DNA of 46,508 nucleotides. It comes from Planctomycetota bacterium. GTDB taxonomy: Bacteria; Planctomycetota; UBA1135; GCA-002748355. The DNA is taken from contig JAGQQW010000015.1 of assembly GCA_020426005.1 (NCBI GenBank), positions 1 to 46,508 of the forward strand, written 5' to 3'. The translations under genes were made by a program, and so were the position numbers. Below the pieces are notes generated by a model, which worked only from the letters and a program-made list of their open reading frames with translations, had not been told where the DNA came from and made no database searches. The first letter of the stretch is position 1; the number at the start of each line of letters is the position of its first letter. This document shows, one piece after another, positions 1 to 8,626 of the stretch.

Positions 1-1837
1 CCGGAAGACCTGCGTACTTCGTGCCGAGCGAGTCGTACTTCGCGAGCGCACCCACCCAATCGCCCTCGTCGAGAGCGCTGACTGCTTGCTGGATGTCCGC
101 GAGGAGATGCGATAGCCGCGCCGCCCGTTCCTCGGCAGCTACGGTTCGAAAGTGCTGATCCGCGCGCTCGACGATTCCGACCGCTTCGCTGAGGACCTCG
201 TCATCGACATCGCGGCTCGCGATGGATTCCGCGAGTGCCTTCGCTTCGCTGACTTGTCCGCTCGCGAGCAGCGTCCGCGACTCGGCGAGATCATGGGCTG
301 CGCGTTCGGCCGTGTGCCAATGTGACCAGAATCCCCAACCGACGCGAATCGCGATCGCGAGCCCGAGGACGAGGCCGAAGCGCCGCATCCTGCGGACACC
401 TTTGCTCTCCTGGATCGAACGCAGCTCGGCGCGCGCCTTCGCATTCCGCGGATCGAGACGCAGGATCTGTTCGAGCGTCTTCGTGAGGGATTCGACGTCC
501 CGTTGGTATCGATAGACTTCTTTGAGCCGTTCGAGGTGAGCGACTCCGTCTTCCGGGCGACCGAGACCGTGCAGAATGCGCGCCTTGCGACTCGCCAGGC
601 CCAGATCGGCAGGATGTGCGATCTCGAGTTCTTCGCAGATCGTGAGCGCTTCTTCCCACCGACCCGCATCGATGTAGAGCGCGCAGAGATTCAGAGCTGC
701 ATCGTCGTACTCGGATTCGCCCGCGACGGCGGTCGAGCGCAGCGATTCGACGATGGCTTCGAGCACGTCGATGTTGAGCGCATCGAGTTGCCTTGCCTGT
801 TGCAGGAGCTCGAGGCGACGTTCGGGGTCCTGCAAGCGCGAGACGATGCGCAGCATGACGCCAGCGGCGGCCTTGTTGTCACCGGCTTGGACGAACAGTG
901 ACGAGACTTCTTCGAGCTGGTCCGGACGTGTGCGTCGACTCTCGACGATCAGATTGAGGTAGAAGAGCGCTCGGCGCAGCTGCTGTTCGTCGATCGCTTC
1001 TCGCGAGAGATTCAGCAGGTGCGCAGCCGGAGCTCGCTCGACGCATTCGTGATCGACGAGCCACTTGGCAGCCTTCGCGACGTCGAACAGCGCGTCGAGC
1101 ATGCCGCCCGCGATGTCGCGTAGCGTGCGTTTGCCGTCGATCTGCTTGTACAGGTCGCCATTCAGGTCGTCGGTCGTCGGGAAGCTCGTCCCGGTGCGCA
1201 CGAACAGTTCGTCGAGGTCCCCGATCGACTCGAGGATCGTGACCCACTCGTCCGAACGCCGAGCGGTTTCGAACAAGATCGTCTCGGTCTCGAAGGTCAC
1301 ACATTGTGTGAACCGCTCCTCGAGCCCAGGTAGCGGAAACGACTCCTTGAAGAAGGCGAAGGCTCCACGCTTGAGCGTGAAGAGCTCGAGCAGGAAGTCC
1401 TCCTCGAGGGCGAGCCGAATCGCGTCGAACTGAATGCGTTCGATCCGTCCGGTTGCCTCGAGGATCTCGGCGAGCGAGGTTCCTCCCTTGCGGGACTCGA
1501 GGAATGCTTGGCGGACGTGCTTCGCTTCGAGGAGCCCGGATGTCACCAGCCGGTTTCCGAGGCGGCGCACCTGCAAGTCCTCGGGAGGAAGGACGCGGAC
1601 CTTGCCGTCGGCGAAATGAACGTAGGTCGGCTCCCAGCCCTGTGTAATTCGGAGCGTACCTTCCATCCGCGACATCGTGAGCGTTTGGAAGATGTCGGGT
1701 AGGCTGACCTGTTCGAGGTTACCGCGGATCGTGGCGACTTGGTCGTCGGCCTCGTCCTGCGGTGGCGGAGCACTTCCCCGGTCCTTCAGAACGAAGTCGA
1801 GAGCTTCGTCGTCGAGGATATTCCGCGTGTCAACCAT
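1..1837 (-). CDS. DUF4388 (PATAN-type) domain and TPR-like membrane protein, C-terminus cut by window edge
   Basis: The frame read on the minus strand from the ATG at 1837 stays open to the left edge, giving about 612 residues without a stop. Residues about 38-165 fit DUF4388, beginning GNLEQVSLPDIFQTLTMSR and followed by a strand-rich half and a helical half. Known DUF4388 proteins are found in predatory and environmental bacteria and are linked to two-component or gliding-type signalling, but the molecular role is not defined. The middle has TPR-like helical pairs (for example ALNLCALYIDAGRWEEALTI), then one membrane helix (FGLVLGLAIAIRVGWGFW) and a further helical part. It is probably an inner-membrane scaffold. 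The start codon overlaps that of the divergent gene at 1836 in a CCATGG palindrome. No clear Shine-Dalgarno site precedes it. The domain call is firm; the function is not known. Confidence 0.85.
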   Translation of the reverse strand, partial: MVDTRNILDDEALDFVLKDRGSAPPPQDEADDQVATIRGNLEQVSLPDIFQTLTMSRMEGTLRITQGWEPTYVHFADGKVRVLPPEDLQVRRLGNRLVTSGLLEAKHVRQAFLESRKGGTSLAEILEATGRIERIQFDAIRLALEEDFLLELFTLKRGAFAFFKESFPLPGLEERFTQCVTFETETILFETARRSDEWVTILESIGDLDELFVRTGTSFPTTDDLNGDLYKQIDGKRTLRDIAGGMLDALFDVAKAAKWLVDHECVERAPAAHLLNLSREAIDEQQLRRALFYLNLIVESRRTRPDQLEEVSSLFVQAGDNKAAAGVMLRIVSRLQDPERRLELLQQARQLDALNIDVLEAIVESLRSTAVAGESEYDDAALNLCALYIDAGRWEEALTICEELEIAHPADLGLASRKARILHGLGRPEDGVAHLERLKEVYRYQRDVESLTKTLEQILRLDPRNAKARAELRSIQESKGVRRMRRFGLVLGLAIAIRVGWGFWSHWHTAERAAHDLAESRTLLASGQVSEAKALAESIASRDVDDEVLSEAVGIVERADQHFRTVAAEERAARLSHLLADIQQAVSALDEGDWVGALAKYDSLGTKYAGLP

Positions 1838-3410
1838 GGTGGGTTCGAGTCGTTTCTTGAGTCGCCTCCGACGTGGAGGTGCGCATCACGTGTGTATCGG
1901 CTTCCTCCTGATCCTGGCTGGAACCGGTGTCGCACAGGACGACACCGGCAGTTCTCGGGTCTTCAGGTCCTGGATCCTCGACGACAAAGGATGCGCGGCG
2001 TCGCTCGAACCGCTGCCATCGTCGGATGCACTGCGGCGTGTCGAGATTCGCGACGAACTGTGGCGGCGAGCGTTTCGGGCGGGGCCTCGAATCGGATCGG
2101 TCATCGCCGGGCGTATTCGCGGGCGCGATGCCAGCGATCTGGCGCTGACCGGCGCACTGGGTTTGTGTGGAGGTGCGAGCGCTTCCGCAGCTGTGATGAA
2201 AGCGCTCGAGCCCAGGCGCCCGGTCGAGACCCGTGTCTTCGCGGCACTTTCGGCTGCTCGTCCCGGGATCGACGTCTCCGCACAGGTCTTGTTGCAGATC
2301 GCCGTGGATACGCGTCGCGAACAAGTCCTGCGTTACGCGGCGCGAATCGCCTTGATCGCACGCGGTCATCCCCGGGAACTCACGGAGGCGCTCACCCGAA
2401 CGCGTGAGCCGGCGATCGAGATGGCGTTCTGGAGGGCGCTCTGCCGTACTGCGGATGCGCGGGCTCCCGTTCTCGAGCAGAAGCTTCCGGCGGCGGATGG
2501 AGTCGACTCGTTCGACGGGTTTGCCAGGCGTGCGATCCTCCTGGACGCGGTCAGGCATCCGGGGGTCTGCGATCGCGATTCGCTCATGCAGGTGCTCGAC
2601 AACGCCGAACGGCCGACGGTGCGGCGGCTCGCGTCGCTCGCGCTCGGTCGCCTCGGCCTCGAGGATGCGTCCGAAGCGCGTGCATGGATCGATGCGTCGC
2701 CGCAGCTCGACATCTCGCACTTCTTGGCGGGGCTCGCGGAGCTTCCACAAACGCTCGGTTCGCTGTTACAGCGCGGCCCAGGCGGTGCGCGGGACGCGAT
2801 GACCCGCGGACGATTCAACGCCGCCACGGCACGCCTCGCGCCAGCTGAGGCGCTCGAGGGCTTCATCGAACGGCTCGCCGGCTTGGAGTCCGAAGAAACC
2901 ACGCCGGCGTACAGGGCGCTTCTTTGGCGTCACCTGGTCATCGCGCCGCCGTTCGAGCTGTCGTCCGGAGCCTTGGAGCGACTCCGCTCGTCGCGTGACG
3001 CCGCAGCAAGTGTTCTGGCTGCATGCCTCGATCCACGACCCGGATCGAGAACGGGCGAAGCCGGCGAGGCGCCCAGTGTGATCGGTTCGGTGCGGGTTGC
3101 GACCGCGCTCGCGGCGCTTTCGCGAGGAGCTCTGGGCCGCGATGCTGCGGAGGGTCGAGCCCTGCTGTGGGCAGTGTTCGCAGAAGCGTACGGCGAACCG
3201 CTCGCCGGCCCCGGTTCGTGGGATGCAGCCTTCGAAGACGAGTTCGCGGCTCTCGTGTTCGACCTGTTCGTGGGCGCTGCCGAGAGTTCGGCGACGCAAG
3301 CCGGGTTCTTGCCCGATGGCATCCGGCTGGCTCGCAAGGACTACTTCACGGTCCTCGCCGAACTCCTGCGCGCCTATCCGGTTCGACCGGTCGTGCTGCC
3401 GTCACGCTGA
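1836..3410 (+). CDS. Secreted alpha-helical repeat protein of unknown function
   Basis: This 524-residue protein begins with a plausible signal peptide: a basic stretch (RFLSRLRRGG), a hydrophobic core (VCIGFLLILAGTGVAQ) and likely cleavage after AQ. The rest is dominated by Ala/Leu/Arg-rich helical pairs such as RRLASLALGRLGLEDASEA, suggesting a HEAT-like alpha-solenoid, although no family can be named. A second candidate start is the GTG at 1890, which has a good GGAGG site at 1875-1879 but would remove the basic part of the signal peptide. For that reason I prefer the ATG at 1836. The gene is divergent from the DUF4388 gene and convergent with the cysteine desulfurase gene, 12 bases away. 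Coding is supported by length and codon bias; the function is unknown. Confidence 0.75.
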   Translation: MVGSSRFLSRLRRGGAHHVCIGFLLILAGTGVAQDDTGSSRVFRSWILDDKGCAASLEPLPSSDALRRVEIRDELWRRAFRAGPRIGSVIAGRIRGRDASDLALTGALGLCGGASASAAVMKALEPRRPVETRVFAALSAARPGIDVSAQVLLQIAVDTRREQVLRYAARIALIARGHPRELTEALTRTREPAIEMAFWRALCRTADARAPVLEQKLPAADGVDSFDGFARRAILLDAVRHPGVCDRDSLMQVLDNAERPTVRRLASLALGRLGLEDASEARAWIDASPQLDISHFLAGLAELPQTLGSLLQRGPGGARDAMTRGRFNAATARLAPAEALEGFIERLAGLESEETTPAYRALLWRHLVIAPPFELSSGALERLRSSRDAAASVLAACLDPRPGSRTGEAGEAPSVIGSVRVATALAALSRGALGRDAAEGRALLWAVFAEAYGEPLAGPGSWDAAFEDEFAALVFDLFVGAAESSATQAGFLPDGIRLARKDYFTVLAELLRAYPVRPVVLPSR

Positions 3411-3422
3411 CGTTCGGACGGA

Positions 3423-4580
3423 TCAGACGCAATCCAGCAACGAGCGCAGCGCTGTATCGATGTCGCTCGTCGTCGTCGTCGGGCCCGGGCTGAGTCGAAC
3501 CGTGCCGCTCGGCGCTCCGAGTCGATCGTGGAGGAGCGTCGTGCAGTGAAAACCGGCTCGTACGTAGATTTCGTCGTGCGCGAGGGCCATGGCGACCTCG
3601 TGCGGATCCAGGTCTCGAAACGCGAGCGCGATCACGCCGGTGTCCTCGCCGCCGAACTGCTGCACGTTTCCGCTTGCGACTTCGTCTGCGAGTCCGGCTC
3701 GCAAGCGCTCGGTCATGGCGCGTTCGTGGCGATGGATCTCGTCGATTCCACGTTCGGTGATCCATTCGATACCCGCCAGCAAGCCGACGATTGCAGGCGT
3801 GTTCGGCGTGCCCGCTTCGAGCCGAAGCGGAAGTTCGTCGGGCATGGCGAGCGACGGAGAACTCGATCCCGTCCCGCCGTAGTGCAGAGGCTCGATGGGC
3901 ACCTGTAGGGCGTTGGGGCGAAGTGCGAGGACGCCGAGCCCCGGAGGTCCCTGGAGGCCCTTGTGCGCGGGGAACGCGAGTGCATCGACATCGAGAGTCG
4001 AAAGTGCGAGTCTTCCCGCGCTCTGGGCACAGTCCGCGAGGATCTGCCCGCCGGCGTCGCGGATCCTCGCCGCGACGGGCCCGAGATCCGTGATCGCACC
4101 CGTCACGTTGGAGACATGGTTGAAGACGACGAGGCGCGGGGGCGGTTCGTGCTCGAGGCGCTGCCGCACACGCTCGGGATCGATGCCGGCACCGGCACGT
4201 TCAGGCTCGAGAACGACGATCCGCAAGTCACGTTCTTGGCGGAGCGCTTCGAGAGGGCGCGCGACGGAGTTGTGCTCGAGGGACGTCGTCCACACCGTGT
4301 CGCCCGGAGCAAGCGTACTCCGCAGGTGGAGATTGATCGCTTCGGTGGCGCCCGAGCAGAACACGACGTGCTCCGGGGCGACGCCGCACAACGTGCCGAG
4401 TTTCGATCTACAGGTGTTGACGAGGCGACGGACCTCTTGATGGCGCCATGTCGAGCCACGCGATGCGTCGCATCCGAGTTCTTCGAACCAGCGAGTGACC
4501 GCAGTCAGGACAATCGGGGGCTTTGGCCAGCTCGTCGCCGCGTGATCGAGCCAGATCGTCTCGGGGCGCGACACCGTCAA
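3423..4580 (-). CDS. Cysteine desulfurase-like class V aminotransferase
   Basis: The 385-residue protein is a PLP enzyme of the NifS/IscS/SufS fold. It has the N-terminal substrate segment (LDHAATSWPKPP), a stacking histidine in SLEHNS (about H103), the Schiff-base lysine in FPAHKG (about K207), and a candidate catalytic cysteine in GFHCTT (about C346), followed by the arginine region GTVRLSPG. Known members remove sulfur from L-cysteine and pass a persulfide to acceptors. The start is a TTG whose bases overlap the stop of the upstream E1-like gene (TTGA), so the two are probably translationally coupled. It is the last gene of a ferredoxin, adenylyltransferase, desulfurase operon. That context suggests sulfur transfer for a cofactor or sulfur-carrier protein. 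A kynureninase-like or other class V activity is less likely because the cysteine loop is kept. Confidence 0.88.
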   Translation of the reverse strand: MTVSRPETIWLDHAATSWPKPPIVLTAVTRWFEELGCDASRGSTWRHQEVRRLVNTCRSKLGTLCGVAPEHVVFCSGATEAINLHLRSTLAPGDTVWTTSLEHNSVARPLEALRQERDLRIVVLEPERAGAGIDPERVRQRLEHEPPPRLVVFNHVSNVTGAITDLGPVAARIRDAGGQILADCAQSAGRLALSTLDVDALAFPAHKGLQGPPGLGVLALRPNALQVPIEPLHYGGTGSSSPSLAMPDELPLRLEAGTPNTPAIVGLLAGIEWITERGIDEIHRHERAMTERLRAGLADEVASGNVQQFGGEDTGVIALAFRDLDPHEVAMALAHDEIYVRAGFHCTTLLHDRLGAPSGTVRLSPGPTTTTSDIDTALRSLLDCV

Positions 4581-5590
4581 TCTCCGATGTAGCGATCGAA
4601 GAGCGCTCGCGCTCGCGCGATGTCATCCGTGCCTTGAACGATGGCACGACCGCCCCGAAAGACCGTGATCCGTCCCTCCGGTAGGTCGATACGCAGCATT
4701 TGTTTTCGCAGTTCTGGCGCGTGATCACGGAACCGTTCGGCCAGCGCCTCGAGCGAGTGCTCGCTCTGCGTCGTGAGCTGGACCGCGTTGCGTCCGCACA
4801 AGACTTGTGCGTCGCCTGCGGTATCGACGTCCAATGCGGGAAAGGTGCGAAGGGCGCATGCCGGACAAGCAGCGGCGCTTTGCGATGGGAGGTCGAACGA
4901 GCGAATCTCGCCGGTCGCGGTGCTGCACGCATAGAACTTCGTCGGCACGCTGCCCGGCTCGGTGAGCACCGAGAACGCGAGCATCGTCTGCAGGGTCGTC
5001 GCGAGCGCGACGGCAGGCGGAAGGATGCCAGCCGTCTCGCAGGTCGCGGTGGACTCCGCCGGCGGCGGTTCGGGAAACATGCAGCGCAAGCATGCGCGCC
5101 CCGGCAGGAACGCTGCTGCCATCGCCTCCGTGCCGACACATGCGCCGTAGATCCACGGACGCTGTTCACGCACCGACCAATCGTTCACGAGGTAGCGCGT
5201 GCGAAAGTTGTCGGTGCCATCGATCACGAGATCGACGCCGTCGAGCAAGGCATCCGCCTGAGCGGCGTCGAGATCGGCGAGGCGCGCATCGATCTCGATG
5301 TCGGAATTGATCGTCGAGAGGCGAGCTGCTGCGGCGAGGACCTTCGGCTCTTCGCGCTCAGCATCGTGCTCGTCGTAGAGGTGCTGTCGGTGCAGGTTGC
5401 CGAGTTCGACGAAGTCGCGATCGACGAGCCGGATGTAGCCGACACCACTTCGCGCGAGATCCTCCGCGACGCGGCTCCCGAGCGCACCGACGCCGATGAT
5501 CGCCACGCGCGACGCCAGCAAACGGTCCTGCCCCTCGGTGCCGAAGGACGCGACGCGAATCTGACGGTCATACCGGCTCGCACGGCTCAT
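4577..5590 (-). CDS. E1-like adenylyltransferase of the ThiF/MoeB/HesA family
   Basis: This 337-residue protein has the full E1-like core. It starts RYDRQIR, has the nucleotide-binding glycine motif VGALGSR (about residues 34-40), the acidic and arginine residues of DRDFVELGNLHRQ, the DGTDN motif, and the conserved cysteine segment TCETAGILPP (about C184). Two CxxC pairs (CLRC about 167-170, CPAC about 242-245) form the structural zinc site. The C-terminus ends with a small domain (RGGRAIVQGTDDIARARALF) often seen on ThiF/MoeB proteins of this type. Family members adenylate the C-terminal glycine of a ubiquitin-like sulfur carrier (ThiS or MoaD). No such carrier gene is adjacent, so the partner must be encoded elsewhere. 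It lies 12 bases after the ferredoxin gene and overlaps the desulfurase gene by 4 bases. Confidence 0.92.
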   Translation of the reverse strand: MSRASRYDRQIRVASFGTEGQDRLLASRVAIIGVGALGSRVAEDLARSGVGYIRLVDRDFVELGNLHRQHLYDEHDAEREEPKVLAAAARLSTINSDIEIDARLADLDAAQADALLDGVDLVIDGTDNFRTRYLVNDWSVREQRPWIYGACVGTEAMAAAFLPGRACLRCMFPEPPPAESTATCETAGILPPAVALATTLQTMLAFSVLTEPGSVPTKFYACSTATGEIRSFDLPSQSAAACPACALRTFPALDVDTAGDAQVLCGRNAVQLTTQSEHSLEALAERFRDHAPELRKQMLRIDLPEGRITVFRGGRAIVQGTDDIARARALFDRYIGD

Positions 5591-5602
5591 GAGTTCTTCT
5601 CG

Positions 5603-5857
5603 TCAAGCCTTGTCGCGGTTCTCGTAGAAGCGCGCGTTCACGGCGACATAACTCTGCCAGTGCGCCGGCACGTCGTCTTCGGCGAAGCACGCATCCACCG
5701 GGCATGCTTCGACGCAAAGCGCGCAGTCGATGCAATCGGTCGGGTGGATATAGAGCTGCGGCGAGGTCTCGGTGCCATGGATGCAGTCGACAGGACAGAC
5801 GTCGACGCATGCCGCGTCTTTGACTCCGATACACGGTGCCGTGATTACGTGGGTCAT
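5603..5857 (-). CDS. fdxA: 7Fe-type (3Fe-4S/4Fe-4S) ferredoxin, FdxA-like
   Basis: This is a complete 84-residue protein with nine cysteines. C9, C17 and C52 would bind a 3Fe-4S cluster. C21, C42, C45 and C48 would bind a 4Fe-4S cluster. That is the spacing of Azotobacter ferredoxin I: CVDVCPVDC in the first half and CIDCALCVEACP in the second. The residue after C9 that is a free cysteine in Azotobacter is valine here, which does not affect cluster ligation. The C-terminal extension after the second cluster also matches FdI. It is a soluble electron carrier. It heads the operon with the E1-like and desulfurase-like genes, so it may supply electrons for a sulfur-transfer or radical reaction, but that link is inference. 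It reads from ATG at 5857 in the same direction as the tRNA-Leu gene upstream of it. Confidence 0.93.
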   Translation of the reverse strand: MTHVITAPCIGVKDAACVDVCPVDCIHGTETSPQLYIHPTDCIDCALCVEACPVDACFAEDDVPAHWQSYVAVNARFYENRDKA

Positions 5858-5914
5858 TGCGGCTGCTGAGGGGCTCGGTGGAAAGGTCGTCGGTCAGAAA
5901 CGCTGCCAGAAGTC

Positions 5915-5999
5915 TGGTGCGAGAGGCGGGACTCGAACCCGCACGGATCTCTCCACAAGATCCTAAGTCTTGCGCGTCTGCCAATTCCGCCACTCTCGC
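5915..5999 (-). tRNA. tRNA-Leu (anticodon UAG), CCA encoded
   Basis: The minus strand folds as a class II tRNA. It has a 7-bp acceptor stem (GCGAGAG with CTCTCGC), discriminator A, encoded CCA, T-loop TTCGAGTCC, an anticodon stem CAAGA/TCTTG around loop CTTAGGA giving UAG, and the long variable arm expected of leucine tRNAs. The length is 85 bases. Confidence 0.96.
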
Positions 6000-6187
6000 T
6001 CCATGGTCCGTTTCGGATCGTGCCGCGCGAGGACCGCCGCGCGGAATGCCGAAAAACTGTACAGCGACATGCGTCCGACGCCAGCGTGAGTATCGGCCTG
6101 TCTGGCGTGACCGGCGGCACCGTCCGTCCTCAAGAACGCGGTTCTCGAGGTCGATCCCACCCGCGCTACTCAGGGGGGGAGAGAAGG

Positions 6188-8524
6188 ATGATGCATGATC
6201 ATCGAAGGGCCAGTGCAGGGAATGGACGCTGGATCGTCGCTGGGACGATGTTGTTGCTCGCTTCGTGCAGCGGTGGCGGCGGTGCAGGCGGAGGAGGCCC
6301 GACGACCGGTGGAATCGACTGGAAGAACAAGGACTACGGTCCTCCTGACAGTTCTTTCTTCGTCAAGAGCGACTCCTCGGTCGATCGCGCGGAAGTCGCC
6401 CAGGCGGCTGTGCCGTTCGGGCCGAGCCAGGTGGTCGACATCCAGTCGGTAGGCATCGTCGGTCATGACACTTCGTGGCGCGTGCTTCAACGCTGGCCGG
6501 ACGGAAGCGTCAAGGTCGGCTTGGCGCAGTTCTTCGACACGTTCGAAGCCGGCAAGAAGCAGACCTACAGGGTCTCGTCGAGTGGGAAGGGCGAAGGTGG
6601 GAGCTTCGAGCTTCATCCTTGGACCGCAGCCCGCAAGTCCGGATTCGCCTTGATCCCCAAAGTGATCGACGACGACGGAGTTCCTTACTACGGATTGATC
6701 TCTGGTCCTGGAGAAGTCCTCAGCGAGACGAAGCGCATTCGCACGCGACGCTGGCGTACGTATCTGTACAACACCAACGCGTCCCTCGGCATCAAGCGCG
6801 ACTTCCTCGCGGCGCGGTTCTATATCACGGACTACCGCGACATGCCGTTCATGACGATCAAGCTCGTGATTGGCAACGACTATCAGGGCGCGGACAACCC
6901 GACGTCGAACGACAAGAACCTGTACCCACTCGGTGCGGTGTCGTTCAGCAAGCTCGAGGTTCATGCGCTCGGTGGTGTCATGAAGCTCCGTCATCAATCG
7001 CGTCATCAGGTCGCGAATCCGACCTATGCGACGCATACGGGCGCCGAAGTGTGGACGTTGCTCGAGAACGTGCACATGGATGATGGTGCGACCAAGATGT
7101 GGGACTTCGAGGTGCTGCTCGAAGATCCTGCTGCGAGTGCGGCCGAGCGCAACAAGTGGCGGACGGTCTGGGCCGAACGCGCCGATCGGACGCTGCGTCC
7201 TTTGGCGACATTCGACACGTGGCAGAGCACCGATGCCTTGGGGCTGTGTGGCGGTCCTTCGGGCCGGCCCGACCAAGCGTTTGCATGGTCCGAGAAGGAA
7301 TGGGCGGATTGGAAGGGGCGCAGCCACTTCGGACCGTTCGAGAGCTGGGGCGATCCCAAGAACACGCACACCACGGGGACACCGCGAAATCAACCGGTGA
7401 CCGCACAGCTCGGTCATGCGATCCAGGCCGAGAACCCGCACATGCTCGAAGTTCTCGAAGGGATGGTCACGCAGCAAGCATGCAGGCAATACCACGTGTG
7501 GGGCCTCGAAGTGCCGCAAGATCGTGACATCTACATGTGGTTCGGACTCGGATTCAACCTGCGCGACACACAGACCTACACCAAAGATCATTTGGGTCGA
7601 TACGACTTCCACGCCGAGGCCGGAAAGAACGATCCGTACAAGAACTGGCGCCGCAACGTTCCCGGGATCTACTCGCGTGGATACGGCTGGAACGCGTTCG
7701 ACCCCGAACACGCGTCGGTCGACCTGCTCTTCGATCACTACACGGTCACCGGTGATCATTGGACGCTCGACGAGATCGAGATGCTCGGTCAGTACACGCG
7801 TGGTGTGTGGCGCTTCAAGGACTACTACTCGTGCGTGCCGATCTCGTCACGTGCTGAAGGATGGGTTCTCCAGCTGCTCGTCGCTGCCTATGTCGCGACA
7901 GGAAACGAGGATTACAAGGCCGACGTGATTCGTCGCGTGACGGAGATCACTGACGTGCATCGTCACAAGGAACACCCGTCGAAGGCGATCTTCTACGAGA
8001 AGAATTATCCGTCGACGCACTATCCGGGAGACAACTCCTTCTTCGCGCCGTGGCAGCACGCGGCGGTCGCGATCGGGTTCACGTCCGCCTATCGCTTCTG
8101 CGGAAGCACGCTGGCACTCGAGATCGCCGAAGACGCCATTCGGACCGCGGAGTATTCTGTCGTTCGCAACTTCACGAACCCCGTGAGCAAGGCGTTCTTC
8201 GATTGGGACATGCGCTACTACATCCCGGTCAAGTTCACTGGGACGTACAAGGGCAAGCAATACACCGACTTCATGACTCCCAAGGACTACTTCGACGCGG
8301 ACCCGAACGTCGGTGTCAAGCTCGGAGGTGGGGTGCCGGAGTTCTGGCGAAGCGCTGCGTTCCTGGTCGCTCGTTACAGCGGTGATGCCGAGATCCAAGA
8401 CATTGCGATCGATATCGGTGATCACGTGCTCGGCACGCTCGAGTCGGATGGCAGTAACTGGTGGAACAAGTGGGCAATGTCGATTCCGACGGAACTGTTG
8501 CCCTCGAATCGGACCTCGAAGTGA
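6188..8524 (+). CDS. PcRGLX/YetA-like (exo-rhamnogalacturonan lyase-like) lipoprotein
   Basis: This is a 778-residue lipoprotein. After a short basic N-terminus it has a lipobox (MLLLASC) followed by a Ser/Gly-rich linker. The first beta domain carries the family-like sequence ending RWPDGSVKVGLAQFF, as in PcRGLX/YetA-like proteins where a short substrate-side strand pair precedes 'arWpDGS'. The second beta domain contains RDFLAARFYITDYRDMPFM. The C-terminal half is helical, with DPEHASVDLLFDHYTVTGDHW and NSFFAPWQHAAVAIGF, as expected for an alpha/alpha toroid. Named relatives act on rhamnogalacturonan or are uncharacterised YetA proteins, so polysaccharide binding or lysis at the cell surface is a reasonable inference. 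The start is set by a purine-rich site just before two tandem ATGs (6188, 6191). A strong terminator follows at 8580. Two phage-type proteins at the right end of the window resemble it. Confidence 0.75.
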   Translation: MMHDHRRASAGNGRWIVAGTMLLLASCSGGGGAGGGGPTTGGIDWKNKDYGPPDSSFFVKSDSSVDRAEVAQAAVPFGPSQVVDIQSVGIVGHDTSWRVLQRWPDGSVKVGLAQFFDTFEAGKKQTYRVSSSGKGEGGSFELHPWTAARKSGFALIPKVIDDDGVPYYGLISGPGEVLSETKRIRTRRWRTYLYNTNASLGIKRDFLAARFYITDYRDMPFMTIKLVIGNDYQGADNPTSNDKNLYPLGAVSFSKLEVHALGGVMKLRHQSRHQVANPTYATHTGAEVWTLLENVHMDDGATKMWDFEVLLEDPAASAAERNKWRTVWAERADRTLRPLATFDTWQSTDALGLCGGPSGRPDQAFAWSEKEWADWKGRSHFGPFESWGDPKNTHTTGTPRNQPVTAQLGHAIQAENPHMLEVLEGMVTQQACRQYHVWGLEVPQDRDIYMWFGLGFNLRDTQTYTKDHLGRYDFHAEAGKNDPYKNWRRNVPGIYSRGYGWNAFDPEHASVDLLFDHYTVTGDHWTLDEIEMLGQYTRGVWRFKDYYSCVPISSRAEGWVLQLLVAAYVATGNEDYKADVIRRVTEITDVHRHKEHPSKAIFYEKNYPSTHYPGDNSFFAPWQHAAVAIGFTSAYRFCGSTLALEIAEDAIRTAEYSVVRNFTNPVSKAFFDWDMRYYIPVKFTGTYKGKQYTDFMTPKDYFDADPNVGVKLGGGVPEFWRSAAFLVARYSGDAEIQDIAIDIGDHVLGTLESDGSNWWNKWAMSIPTELLPSNRTSK

Positions 8525-8532
8525 AGTTCTGC

Positions 8533-8552
8533 GCACGAGAATCGTCTCGTGC
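8533..8552. repeat. Perfect 8-bp inverted repeat (first of two hairpins)
   Basis: GCACGAGA and TCTCGTGC flank a 4-base loop just after the stop codon of the lipoprotein gene. A run CCGAAAAACCC follows. The second arm can also pair with AGCACGAGA at 8573-8581, so the two hairpins are mutually exclusive with a larger fold. Confidence 0.6.
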
Positions 8553-8579
8553 TCCGAAAAACCCTGATCGATAGCACGA

Positions 8580-8626
8580 GACACGGGATGACGTTGGCAA
8601 TAGCCTCGTCATCCCGTGTCCTTTTT
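8580..8626 (+). terminator. Strong intrinsic terminator
   Basis: A 14-bp perfect stem (8580-8593 with 8607-8620) encloses a 13-base loop and is followed by CTTTTTCT. It ends transcription of the lipoprotein gene 55 bases upstream. It covers the GTG at 8616 that would be the longest start of the next gene. Confidence 0.88.

Noticed and set aside
5568..5993. A 141-codon minus-strand frame covering the tRNA-Leu and ferredoxin
   Set aside because: It reads through the tRNA gene and is out of frame with the ferredoxin, whose nine cysteines are unmistakable.
6170..7759. A 529-codon minus-strand open frame opposite the lipoprotein gene
   Set aside because: Arg/Val/Glu-rich shadow without any domain; the plus strand has a lipobox and family motifs.
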